Shown here: positions 18,106 to 26,239 of the stretch, in pieces | Position numbering within the stretch: the stretch's first letter is position 1 | Layout of the letters: each line of letters begins with the position of its first letter | Assembly: GCA_017619755.1 (NCBI GenBank) | Contig: JAFZRU010000052.1 | Span: 56,475-120,474, forward strand | Direction: 5' to 3' | Origin: Prevotella sp. | Lineage (GTDB): Bacteria; Bacteroidota; Bacteroidia; Bacteroidales; Bacteroidaceae | Length of the DNA: 64,000 nt | The notes under the pieces: model-generated | The model's input: only the letters and a program-made list of their open reading frames with translations | Told to the model about the DNA's origin: nothing | Databases searched by the model: none | Position numbers and translations under genes: made by a program

Positions 18106-18771
18106 ATGAATTGCAAGATAGTTGGATATGAATACAAAACGTTGGAGGTTATCCTCTCACCAGGTGAGTCTTTCTATACGGAGCGTGGCAGTCTAGTTTA
18201 TGTGGATTCTAAGTTGACGCGTGAAGTGGAAATGACCAATGGTTCAGGCAGAGGTTTTGGAGATATGTTGTTGGGAGCTGTAAAATCAGCATTGTCTGGT
18301 GAAAATATCTTGATAGTAAAGGTTTCCAATCAAACCAACCACGATTTGAAAATGGTGCTATCTGGCCGTTTGTCTTCACTTGTTCCCGTCAAGCTACAGG
18401 GCGAGTCTTTTGTTTGTCGCCGTGGTCATTATGTGGCATCGACATCTAAGGTCCAGGTGGGGTTGCGGCTCTCCGCACATGGCTTTTTGGGCGGTATGGG
18501 TGCACTCTTTCAAAAAGTGGAAGGAAATGCGACTGTTTTCCTTGATTCTATAGGTTCTCCTATCGAGAAACGATTGGAATCCAACGAAACCATAGAAGTG
18601 GACGAGAATCACATCGTGGCTCTCCAAGGCATAGACCCTATGCATGTTCAGGCAGGATGGACAATTGGCAACATTCTTCATGGCGAAGGTCTTAGTATGA
18701 TGAAAATCACAGGTCCAGGAAACGTAATTTTGAGTCCTTTGTCTTTGTTTGTTTCCAAAGCTGGATCATAA
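18106..18771 (+). CDS. AIM24 family protein
   Basis: A 221-residue protein of the AIM24/TIGR00266 family, a beta-rich tryptophan-RNA-binding-attenuator-like fold of unknown biochemical function. Recognisable parts are YKTLEVILSPGESFYTERGS at the start, GFGDMLLGAVKSALSGENIL, and FLGGMGALFQKVEGNATVFL toward the C-terminus. AIM24 genes are often found beside membrane-stress genes. Here it lies between a Sel1-like gene and a TerB/YqhA-like membrane protein. No signal peptide or membrane span is seen. Confidence 0.85.
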   Translation: MNCKIVGYEYKTLEVILSPGESFYTERGSLVYVDSKLTREVEMTNGSGRGFGDMLLGAVKSALSGENILIVKVSNQTNHDLKMVLSGRLSSLVPVKLQGESFVCRRGHYVASTSKVQVGLRLSAHGFLGGMGALFQKVEGNATVFLDSIGSPIEKRLESNETIEVDENHIVALQGIDPMHVQAGWTIGNILHGEGLSMMKITGPGNVILSPLSLFVSKAGS

Positions 18772-18874
18772 TCCTTTTTATGGATGAATGTCATAGCGAC
18801 TCATACATAATTGGTATCGACGAAAATGATTTTTTTCTTTCTAACGCATAGTATTAAATATTTAACATAGAATA

Positions 18875-19756
18875 ATGGAAAAGTTAATTCAATTACGTAA
18901 AGAAATAGTGTCAAATGGCCTTATCTCTCAAGAGGAGGTGGAAACACTAAGAGAAGAGTTGTTCTCAGATGGAGGTATGACTAAGGAGAAAGGTGATTTC
19001 TTGTTTGATTTCAAAAATCTCCTCAGCAAGGACAAGGTGACCTCTGAATTTTCCGCTTTATTTGTAGATGCCATTTCTTCCTTACTCCTTGAAGATGATG
19101 AAAGTCCAGGTGAAATCGATGAGTCAGAAGCAAAATGGTTGCGGGCAAAAGTACAGATGAAAGGTTATCAGGACAAGCTGGATCAGATGCTTCTAGACAA
19201 TCTTAGGAAGAAGTCTATCAATTTCCCTGAGATCTTGAATTACAAGACCAAGGCTTCGAGACTTTTTGAAACAGCATTGTATTTTTCCAGATTTCTGACG
19301 CTTTTCGCCGTTGTCGGCTCCCTCATATCTGCACTTGTGTTGTTCATAAGGGGAACAATGGTAGTCATTTATGGTCTTTTAGATTTTTTCAAGTCGCTCT
19401 CTGTCAGTGAAGCTGAAGAGTATGAAAAACTATTGGCTGCATTTGTTTCTTCTGTGGACATTTTCTTGTTTGCTATGGTTCTTTTGATTTTCGGAATGGG
19501 CATCTATGAGCTTTTCATCAACAAGATAGACCCTGTAGAACGCAAGGCCGACGCAAGGCCGTCATGGTTGCAGATCAAAAGCATCGACGAATTGAAATCG
19601 TCATTGGGAAAAGTGATATTGATGGTTCTTATTGTTTCATTTTTTAAACATTCCCTTGACATTTCTTTCGAGAAAGCTCAAGACTTACTCTATCTATCCA
19701 TAGGAGTTTTGCTGGTTGCCGCTTCCCTTTACATTGCCAACAAATCGCATCACTGA
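18875..19756 (+). CDS. TerB-like domain fused to YqhA/UPF0114-like membrane domain
   Basis: A 293-residue protein. Residues 1-120 are soluble, helical and acidic, with two EF-hand/TerB-like turns (SNGLISQEEVETLREELF; DDESPGEIDESEAKWLRA). Residues 135-290 resemble the YqhA/UPF0114 membrane family: ALYFSRFLTLFAVVGSLISA, VDIFLFAMVLLIFGMGIYEL, WLQIKSIDELKSSLGKVILM and a last span DLLYLSIGVLLVAASLYIAN, making about four transmembrane helices. YqhA itself has unknown function. The fusion ties a TerB-type cytoplasmic module to the membrane. Both domain calls are from remembered family patterns. Confidence 0.72.
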   Translation: MEKLIQLRKEIVSNGLISQEEVETLREELFSDGGMTKEKGDFLFDFKNLLSKDKVTSEFSALFVDAISSLLLEDDESPGEIDESEAKWLRAKVQMKGYQDKLDQMLLDNLRKKSINFPEILNYKTKASRLFETALYFSRFLTLFAVVGSLISALVLFIRGTMVVIYGLLDFFKSLSVSEAEEYEKLLAAFVSSVDIFLFAMVLLIFGMGIYELFINKIDPVERKADARPSWLQIKSIDELKSSLGKVILMVLIVSFFKHSLDISFEKAQDLLYLSIGVLLVAASLYIANKSHH

Positions 19757-19810
19757 AGAAAGTAATACTATTATTTAATGGATATAAACGTTTTAAATAT
19801 TGAACATCAT

Positions 19811-20857
19811 ATGAGAAGATTACCTATTTATTTCCTAATCGATGTATCAGAGTCGATGGTGGGAGACCCCATCGCACAAGTAGAGAATGGAATGAGGAAT
19901 ATCATTCAAGAATTGAGGACAGATCCTTATGCACTTGAAACAGTATTCGTATCTGTCATAGCCTTTGCAGGCAAAGCCAAAAGCCTGTCACCGTTGACAG
20001 AACTTTACAAATTCTATCCTCCAAAATTTCCAATTGGTGGCGGTACTTCTCTTGGTACAGCTCTCAATTACTTAATGGACGACATAGAAAAGTCTGTGCA
20101 AAAAACAACGATTGAAATGAAAGGAGACTGGAAACCTATCATCTTTTTATTTACAGACGGTACACCTACAGACAACCCCAATCCAGCAATAGAAAAATGG
20201 CAGAAGCAATACAAAACTAAGTGCAATCTTGTTTGTATCTCATTAGGGGATAATGCGGACACTAATATATTGGGTAAGCTAACGGATAATGTTTTAAGGC
20301 TGAAAGAGACCGATGAGTATTCTTTCAAGGCATTCTTCAAATGGGTAACGGCATCCATTAAGACCAGTAGCGTTTCTGTTACTGATGCTGGAATAGACGA
20401 TTTGCAGTTAGCACCTATTGAAGGAATTAACTTGGAGAAGGTAAATACAGAGGAAACTTGTATTGTAGATGAAAACTATGTAGTTCTTTTAGGCAAGTGC
20501 TCAAATACGAAGAAAACATACTTGATTAAGTATGCAAAACGTATAAGTGATATTATTGGATTGGAAAGCCTGGGCATAAAATCTACAGACTACAAACTTG
20601 TTGGTGCTTATCCTGTAGATGAAGAAACTTACATTAGTTTAAGCGAAGGAAAAACTAATCGAAGCATCAACACTATGTCATTGCGTGGTGTGCCTACTTG
20701 TCCATGTTGTGGAAATCAGTTTGGCGTTGTGGTTTGTGAATGTGGAAATATTATGTGCTCTGATGGAAAGACTGCTTCCTGCCCTTGGTGCGGAATGAAA
20801 GGTTATTTAGGTGAAGGAGAAGAAGGTGGAATGAACATAACAAGAGGACGAGGATGA
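19811..20857 (+). CDS. TerY-C-type protein: vWA domain plus C-terminal zinc ribbon
   Basis: A third vWA protein, about 348 residues, with MIDAS motif DVSES, GGGTSLGTAL and FTDGTPTDN. Unlike the two earlier copies it has a C-terminal extension that ends in a Cys-rich zinc-binding region (about 296-335: CPCCGNQFGVVVCECGNIMC and CPWCGMKG), the layout known for TerY-C proteins. MRRLP at 19811 matches where the other two copies begin; an in-frame ATG at 19778 would add 11 residues. Its stop overlaps the phosphatase start (ATGA), so the two are translationally coupled. This is the vWA member of the TerY-P triad. Confidence 0.9.
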   Translation: MRRLPIYFLIDVSESMVGDPIAQVENGMRNIIQELRTDPYALETVFVSVIAFAGKAKSLSPLTELYKFYPPKFPIGGGTSLGTALNYLMDDIEKSVQKTTIEMKGDWKPIIFLFTDGTPTDNPNPAIEKWQKQYKTKCNLVCISLGDNADTNILGKLTDNVLRLKETDEYSFKAFFKWVTASIKTSSVSVTDAGIDDLQLAPIEGINLEKVNTEETCIVDENYVVLLGKCSNTKKTYLIKYAKRISDIIGLESLGIKSTDYKLVGAYPVDEETYISLSEGKTNRSINTMSLRGVPTCPCCGNQFGVVVCECGNIMCSDGKTASCPWCGMKGYLGEGEEGGMNITRGRG

Positions 20858-22242
20858 AAGACTACTTTTTGGGTATACTGCACCGTATGGGCATAGAACC
20901 TTCTGATAGTGAGTTTGTTGATTTTGAAAATCGACTTGTTGGTGGATTGTGGGAAAAAATAAAACAAGAGCGTATGGACGAAAGACTTATTATTAAAAAT
21001 GCTGTAGATACTGCTACAATAACTTTGCCTAATGGCAGAGTAGGTGAGCAGTATAAAGCAGAAAATGATTTTTCGATTGATGGAGTAGAGGATTTTGAGA
21101 TTGTCGGCCTCGATGCCGTGGGATTGGTATATGAAAAAACAGAAAATGGCTTTGTTATTTCGGGGACTGCACAACCAGAGGATATAAAAGGTGGAGATTT
21201 TCCTCTAACACTACGTTATAAGCCCAAAAGACTTCTTGAAGGTGAAGAATGGCTGGAAAGGAAACTGACCCTAATATTGAATCCTGACCCAAGAACACTT
21301 TGGAAAGACATTCCGACTTCAAGAGACACAGAATATTTCAAGGAAGATTCACAAATGCAATATGTGAAAGTACCTGAAAAGGATGGTGTGCCACGTAAGG
21401 ATATTGTGGCAGCAAGTAAGCGCGGCCGTTCTCATGCTCATGAGGGGAAACCACGTGATGATCACTTTCTCCTTCATTACTGTAAGGAGACGGAATGGTA
21501 TATCATCGCCGTCGCCGATGGTGCAGGCTCTGCAAAATACTCTCGTGAAGGGTCAAGGATTGCCTGTGAAACATCTGTCGCACATTGCAAAGAAGCCTTA
21601 ACCAGTAGTTCTGAGTTTGAAAATGCCATACGGTTGTTTGCCGACAATTCTGAATCCAAAGAGGCAAGAAAACTCGTAGGAGATAAGATATACAGCATAG
21701 TTGGAAATGCTGCATTAAAAGCTCATAACGCTATCAAGAAAGAAGCAGAAAGAAAAGATGGTGCAAAGTTGAAAGACTATGCAACTACTCTTCTTCTTGC
21801 CATTTGCAAGCGTTTCGAATATGGTTGGGCTGTTGCCTCCTTCTGGGTTGGTGATGGTGCCATGTGCGTATATGATGCCGAGAAACATACAGCTGATATG
21901 CTGGGTATGCCGGATGAAGGAGAGTTCGCAGGACAAACCAGATTCCTGACAATGCCTGAAATATTTACTGATTCTACGGCTTTTTATCAAAGGCTTCGTT
22001 TTAGGATTTATCCAGATTTCACAGCACTGATGTTGATGACAGACGGTGTGAGTGACCCGAAGTTTGAAACAGATGCCAATCTCCAAAATCCAGAAAAGTG
22101 GGACGCTCTTTGGAAAGATCTTATTGACAATGGAGTGGAATTAACCGATGATAATGAGAAGTCTCAGGAGCAACTTCTTGAATGGCTTGATTTTTGGGAC
22201 AGAGGTAATCACGATGATAGAACTATTGCAATATTGTATTAG
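20854..22242 (+). CDS. PP2C family protein phosphatase of the TerY-P triad
   Basis: A 462-residue phosphatase. Residues about 1-150 form a non-catalytic beta-rich domain (ATITLPNGRVGEQYKAENDF; TLRYKPKRLLEGEEWLERKL) that I do not recognise beyond an Ig-like character. The PP2C domain spans about 185-462. Metal-binding aspartates lie in PRDDHFLLHYC and IIAVADGAGSAKYSREG, with SFWVGDGAMCVYD, LMLMTDGVSDPKF and NHDDRTIAIL following. It dephosphorylates Ser/Thr residues, most likely on TerY/TerD partners, opposing the kinase encoded 3 bases downstream. It overlaps the vWA-zinc ribbon gene by 4 bases. Confidence 0.9.
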   Translation: MKDYFLGILHRMGIEPSDSEFVDFENRLVGGLWEKIKQERMDERLIIKNAVDTATITLPNGRVGEQYKAENDFSIDGVEDFEIVGLDAVGLVYEKTENGFVISGTAQPEDIKGGDFPLTLRYKPKRLLEGEEWLERKLTLILNPDPRTLWKDIPTSRDTEYFKEDSQMQYVKVPEKDGVPRKDIVAASKRGRSHAHEGKPRDDHFLLHYCKETEWYIIAVADGAGSAKYSREGSRIACETSVAHCKEALTSSSEFENAIRLFADNSESKEARKLVGDKIYSIVGNAALKAHNAIKKEAERKDGAKLKDYATTLLLAICKRFEYGWAVASFWVGDGAMCVYDAEKHTADMLGMPDEGEFAGQTRFLTMPEIFTDSTAFYQRLRFRIYPDFTALMLMTDGVSDPKFETDANLQNPEKWDALWKDLIDNGVELTDDNEKSQEQLLEWLDFWDRGNHDDRTIAILY

Positions 22243-22245
22243 CTT

Positions 22246-23724
22246 ATGGCACAGAAAATAACATTGAAAGCCGCTGATGGCAGCACCATTGAGTTCATCG
22301 ATGAAATCAAGGCGCAAGGTGGAGTGAAGGATGTCTATTTCAGTCCAGACAAGTCTTACGTTGTGGCATTCTACAGAACACCAGTTAATCCTAACGACAG
22401 GGAAAGAATCAACAATATTGTAGGTTTATACAGAGAGAAAATCTTTAATGGCCCAGGAGGAGATTACTGGAAACAGATGTTTGCATGGCCAACTAAAATG
22501 GTTGAATGGAATGGCAAGACAGGAATAGTCATGCCATTCTATGACCGCAAGTACTTCTTTAGTGGTGGCCCCTTTAATGGAAAGGAAAAGGAGGGAAAAT
22601 GGTTCGCCTCGGCTAAGCTAAGGAACCGTTTTTTACCAGCCGACCAAAAAGGGACATTCTTGACCAATTTGCACATGTGCATTAAGATAGCTAGGGCTGT
22701 TCGTCGACTACATGCAGCCGGACTTGCTCATTCGGATTTGTCATATAAGAACATATTGGTAGACCCCATAACCGGAGCAGCATGTATCATTGATGACGAT
22801 AGCCTTGTTGTGCCAGGCAAATTTCCTCCAGAAGTGTTGGGAACTCCAGATTTTATAGCTCCTGAAGTAATGGAAACCAAAGGTCTCCCACTAACAGACA
22901 AGAAGCGAAAACTGCCAAGTATTTACACAGACCGTCATGCTCTTGCCGTATTGATTTATATGTATCTTTTGAACAGGCATCCTCTTCGTGGAGGGAAGGT
23001 ACACGATGTTAATGACGCGGGGCGTGACGAAGAACTTTCAATGGGTATAAAAGCATTGTTTATTGAACATCCAACAGACAGGACCAATAGGGTTAAGCCT
23101 CAACAACTAACACCATCTGAGTTGCCGCAGGGTGACCCGTCAAAAATGCCTTATACCATATGTGGGCCATATCTTAAAGCATTGTTTGATAAGGCCTTTA
23201 TTGATGGTCTGCATGACCCAATGAAACGTCCAACAGCTTTAGAATGGGAAAATGCCTTAGTGAAAACGACTGACCTTATACAGCCTTGCCAAAATAATCA
23301 ATGTGAGGCTCATTGGTTTGTTTTTGATAACACCCGTAAACCTCGTTGTCCTTTCTGTGGTAAGGAATTTCATGGGCAATTACCTGTCCTGAATCTTTAT
23401 TATTCTCCCAAACCAGGCAATTTCCGTCCAGAGAATTATCGATTAATGGTCTATGATAAACAAACACTCTATATGTGGCATGTGAATCGGTACATTGAAC
23501 CAAACGAACAGACTTCGGATGAGAACAAAAAGCCTGTTGGAGATTTCCATTTTCATAGAGGTCAATGGATTCTTATCAATCGACGTCTCAACTCATTATG
23601 GGATAAAACTGATAACAAGCAGATACCCATAGGTGGTTTTGTACCTCTTACGGAGGGAAGGAAGATACTTTTATCGACGGAAGACGGAGGTCGGTTAATT
23701 GTTGTTCAACTTGTTAATAATTGA
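22246..23724 (+). CDS. Protein kinase with zinc ribbon, TerY-P triad
   Basis: A 492-residue protein kinase-fold enzyme. The catalytic loop is HSDLSYKN at 162-169, keeping the catalytic Asp and Asn but with Ser for the Arg of HRD. The metal-binding motif is DDD (CIIDDDSLV) instead of DFG, and GTPDFIAPEV is the activation-segment end. A zinc ribbon lies at about 346-375 (CQNNQCEAHWF ... CPFCGKEF). The last 110 residues (YRLMVYDKQTLYMWHVNRY ... FVPLTEGRKILLS) are beta-rich and may be FHA-like, which would bind phosphothreonine; that is tentative. It begins 3 bases after the phosphatase. In described TerY-P triads such a kinase acts on the vWA and TerD components. Confidence 0.85.
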   Translation: MAQKITLKAADGSTIEFIDEIKAQGGVKDVYFSPDKSYVVAFYRTPVNPNDRERINNIVGLYREKIFNGPGGDYWKQMFAWPTKMVEWNGKTGIVMPFYDRKYFFSGGPFNGKEKEGKWFASAKLRNRFLPADQKGTFLTNLHMCIKIARAVRRLHAAGLAHSDLSYKNILVDPITGAACIIDDDSLVVPGKFPPEVLGTPDFIAPEVMETKGLPLTDKKRKLPSIYTDRHALAVLIYMYLLNRHPLRGGKVHDVNDAGRDEELSMGIKALFIEHPTDRTNRVKPQQLTPSELPQGDPSKMPYTICGPYLKALFDKAFIDGLHDPMKRPTALEWENALVKTTDLIQPCQNNQCEAHWFVFDNTRKPRCPFCGKEFHGQLPVLNLYYSPKPGNFRPENYRLMVYDKQTLYMWHVNRYIEPNEQTSDENKKPVGDFHFHRGQWILINRRLNSLWDKTDNKQIPIGGFVPLTEGRKILLSTEDGGRLIVVQLVNN

Positions 23725-23728
23725 TAAA

Positions 23729-23814
23729 ATGAGAAAGTAATTTTTTTCATTCCAATAACTGTTTTATCATTTGCTCTATGTTCTTTTACAAACATCACTG
23801 ATGAAGATTTATGA
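23729..23814 (+). pseudogene. Remnant of a small lipoprotein gene
   Basis: After ATGAGAAA, shifting the frame by one base reads VIFFIPITVLSFALCSFTNI, which is a signal sequence with a lipobox-like FALC, and then NITDEDL before a TGA. In the same frame beyond the TGA, NSGYEEEVIEQLKQAFAYKG continues without a stop into the next gene's start at 23884. This looks like a short exported-protein gene broken by one small deletion and one nonsense change. It may be spurious, since only about 28 codons are involved. Confidence 0.35.
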
Positions 23815-23883
23815 AATAGTGGGTATGAAGAAGAGGTAATAGAACAACTAAAGCAGGCTTTTGCGTATAAAGGAAAAATAACT

Positions 23884-25071
23884 ATGGCAATAAAGGATCA
23901 ATGTGAAATATGTCGGAAAAGATATACCGATGAATGTACTGAAACTATCGTGTATGATGGTATTAGTTGTTCATCGTATTCAAGAGGAATAAATCTTGAA
24001 AAGGATTCCAACTCAGATGGTGAACTCGATAATCAAGTACAATCTCCTGTTTTCGATGGAACAAGTAGTTCTGGAGAGTTCGTTTTCACAAGCGATTATC
24101 TAAAGGAGAATACAAGTATTCACGGCTGGCTATCTTTTTTACTTCTTGCTATCACCTTAGGTGGAATTATAAGTGCAGTTTATTCAATTATGCAATATAA
24201 TCCATCAGAATTTGAGGGAAGTAAAATCCTTGCATTGGGTGATGTCGTTATTGGAGTTATGCTGTTAGGTGTGGCTATTTACTCGGTTTACTCTTTTATT
24301 CAGCGTAAACCCAATGCTGTTTTTCTTGGAAAGACATACATTGTAGCTGTATTTGCCACCAATTTATTATCATTATTTGGAGGTGATTTCGAATCCTCTG
24401 GTTATGGAAGCGTTTCACATATAGTCAGAAGCCTTATTTGGGCTGTAATATGGTTTAGCTATTTATGTCTATCTGAGCAAGTCCAAGAAGTTATTCCTAA
24501 AGAATATAGGAAGCTACACAATTCAGATTATTATCTCCTTGTCGCTTTGATTATTGTACCTCTGGCATTCATTGGATGGGGAATAAAAGATGTGGCCTCA
24601 ACACATGAGGAGGAAATGTCAACATTTCTTCAAGAGACACCTTTACGGGATGGAGAATATACTGATGGAAAAGTAATCTTCTCTGTTCCAAAGGATTTTA
24701 ATTGTGAAGTGAAAGAGGCAAATGGAATAAAAGTCTATACTATCGAGAATGATGAAATAGGTTCAATAACTCTATGTAGTGATTTTGAAAATGATCAGTC
24801 CGAAATGAACATCAACGACTATTGGACTAATTGGGAAAACGAAGAAGCCTCTGGCTATAGAAAGGAACTAATTGTTAATGAGAAGAGAGAGGTCAATGGA
24901 TACCCTTATTATTTTAAGGTGACAAGATACGAAATCAACGACTCTTATGTTTATTGGCGATTTATTATGCTATTTGACAATGCATCCTCTAAGGTTTGCG
25001 TAATTTCCACCTATGATGGAGGCTATGACAGTTATATAGAAGAATTGTTGAATAATATTCGATTTCATTAA
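23884..25071 (+). CDS. DUF2569-like membrane protein with N-terminal Cys motif
   Basis: A 395-residue protein. The N-terminus carries CEICRKRYTDEC (8-19), a possible half zinc finger. A membrane domain with about five spans follows (about 78-240: HGWLSFLLLAITLGGIISAV, VVIGVMLLGVAIYSVYSFI, YYLLVALIIVPLAFIGWGI), which fits DUF2569. The C-terminal 150 residues are soluble and beta-rich (YTDGKVIFSVPKDFNCEV; YWRFIMLFDNASSKVCVIST), resembling small sensor-like or PsbP-like domains, and probably extracytoplasmic. Its stop overlaps the next start (TAATG), coupling it to the PrsW-like protease. Function unknown. Confidence 0.65.
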   Translation: MAIKDQCEICRKRYTDECTETIVYDGISCSSYSRGINLEKDSNSDGELDNQVQSPVFDGTSSSGEFVFTSDYLKENTSIHGWLSFLLLAITLGGIISAVYSIMQYNPSEFEGSKILALGDVVIGVMLLGVAIYSVYSFIQRKPNAVFLGKTYIVAVFATNLLSLFGGDFESSGYGSVSHIVRSLIWAVIWFSYLCLSEQVQEVIPKEYRKLHNSDYYLLVALIIVPLAFIGWGIKDVASTHEEEMSTFLQETPLRDGEYTDGKVIFSVPKDFNCEVKEANGIKVYTIENDEIGSITLCSDFENDQSEMNINDYWTNWENEEASGYRKELIVNEKREVNGYPYYFKVTRYEINDSYVYWRFIMLFDNASSKVCVISTYDGGYDSYIEELLNNIRFH

Positions 25072-26099
25072 TGGATATCATAATCATACGAAATAATCAG
25101 CAATACGGACCATACGATGAACAAACATTACTCTCGTATGTCAACTCTGGGCAAATTTTGCTACATGACAAGGCTATTGTTGTCGGCGAATCTGAACCTC
25201 ATACCGTTCGTTGTTATCTGAAACGTGCAAAACTAAAAGTTCACAGACAAGACAAAGGCAATATTTTCTCTCAAATTTCAACAATCGGAAGTGAACTGTT
25301 GTTTCCAAGAACAACGCTATTCTCAAAGCAATTTCTTTTAGACCAGCGTTTTTTAATTTTAGCATTGGTTGGTCTTTTTCCAATGCTTATTATGCAGATT
25401 CCACTTGGTGGATTCTTTGTTTTTTATGAGTTATCACTTTATTTCTCAATAATCTGGGGATTATTTTTCTATGACTGTTTCAAAACGCCACAAGTTAGAC
25501 TTAAAACGACGTTGGCTGTATTCTTCATAACGCAGTTATTTGTTTTTATAGCTTGGGGATTTGGCTTACCTCAACTTAATCCATTTTATGTGTTCACTCA
25601 AGCCGTATTTCCTTTGAATATTATCGGATTTACTCTTGGCGTTGGTTTTACAGAAGAAATTACAAAAGCTGTTCCTCTTCTTATAATTTTATATAAAGCA
25701 AAAGAGCCCTTGATTCCACAAACTGTTGTTTATTATGGACTCATCTCTGGCATTGCATTTGGAGTATGGGAAGGTGTTGAATATCAAATGACTGTAAATG
25801 CTGAACAAGAATATACCGTTTCATTCTATCTTAACATTTTACGTTTGACCAGTCTGCCTTTTCTCCATGCATGTTGGTGCGGTATAACAGGTTACTTCCT
25901 TTCATTTGCCAATCTCTATCCCAAGTATAGGAAGGGATTGTATGTCCTTGCATTTACGATACCAGCAATATTGCATGGATTGTATGATTCCATCTCCAAT
26001 TGGCCTTTGGTTTCATTGTTTGTAGTAATCATAGGGTTAATGCTTTTGATGGTGTATCTGAAACAAAGCGTCAATTATCAATCAAAGCTCAGACAATAA
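25071..26099 (+). CDS. PrsW-family intramembrane protease with N-terminal GYF_2-like domain
   Basis: A 342-residue protein. Residues 1-55 form a GYF_2-like domain (IIIRNNQQYGPYDEQTLLSY), a module that binds proline-rich peptides. After a basic linker come about eight transmembrane helices with the PrsW/CAAX-protease signatures: FTEEITKAVPLL (about 193-204, the paired Glu and Lys), GVWEGVEYQ (about 231), HACWCGITGYF and HGLYD (about 302). PrsW cleaves anti-sigma factors in Bacillus; here it may release a membrane-held regulator of the Ter response, which is inference. It is translationally coupled to the DUF2569-like gene. Confidence 0.85.
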   Translation: MDIIIIRNNQQYGPYDEQTLLSYVNSGQILLHDKAIVVGESEPHTVRCYLKRAKLKVHRQDKGNIFSQISTIGSELLFPRTTLFSKQFLLDQRFLILALVGLFPMLIMQIPLGGFFVFYELSLYFSIIWGLFFYDCFKTPQVRLKTTLAVFFITQLFVFIAWGFGLPQLNPFYVFTQAVFPLNIIGFTLGVGFTEEITKAVPLLIILYKAKEPLIPQTVVYYGLISGIAFGVWEGVEYQMTVNAEQEYTVSFYLNILRLTSLPFLHACWCGITGYFLSFANLYPKYRKGLYVLAFTIPAILHGLYDSISNWPLVSLFVVIIGLMLLMVYLKQSVNYQSKLRQ

Positions 26100-26202
26100 C
26101 ATTATGGCTATAGTTATGCAACCTTGCAAAATAAAATGTCCTTTGACTACTGTGAATAAATTGCAACGTTTTCGAAATGAAAAACAAATAGTTAAATAGT
26201 AA

Positions 26203-26210
26203 TAAATTTG
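26203..26210 (+). promoter_or_regulatory. -7 box upstream of the Ca2+ ATPase
   Basis: TAAATTTG 30 bases before the start codon, in a 140-base gap after the PrsW-like gene. No clear -33 element is seen. It suggests that the pump may have its own promoter within the block. Confidence 0.5.
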
Positions 26211-26239
26211 CAACATCATTATAACAAAAAACATAAAAA

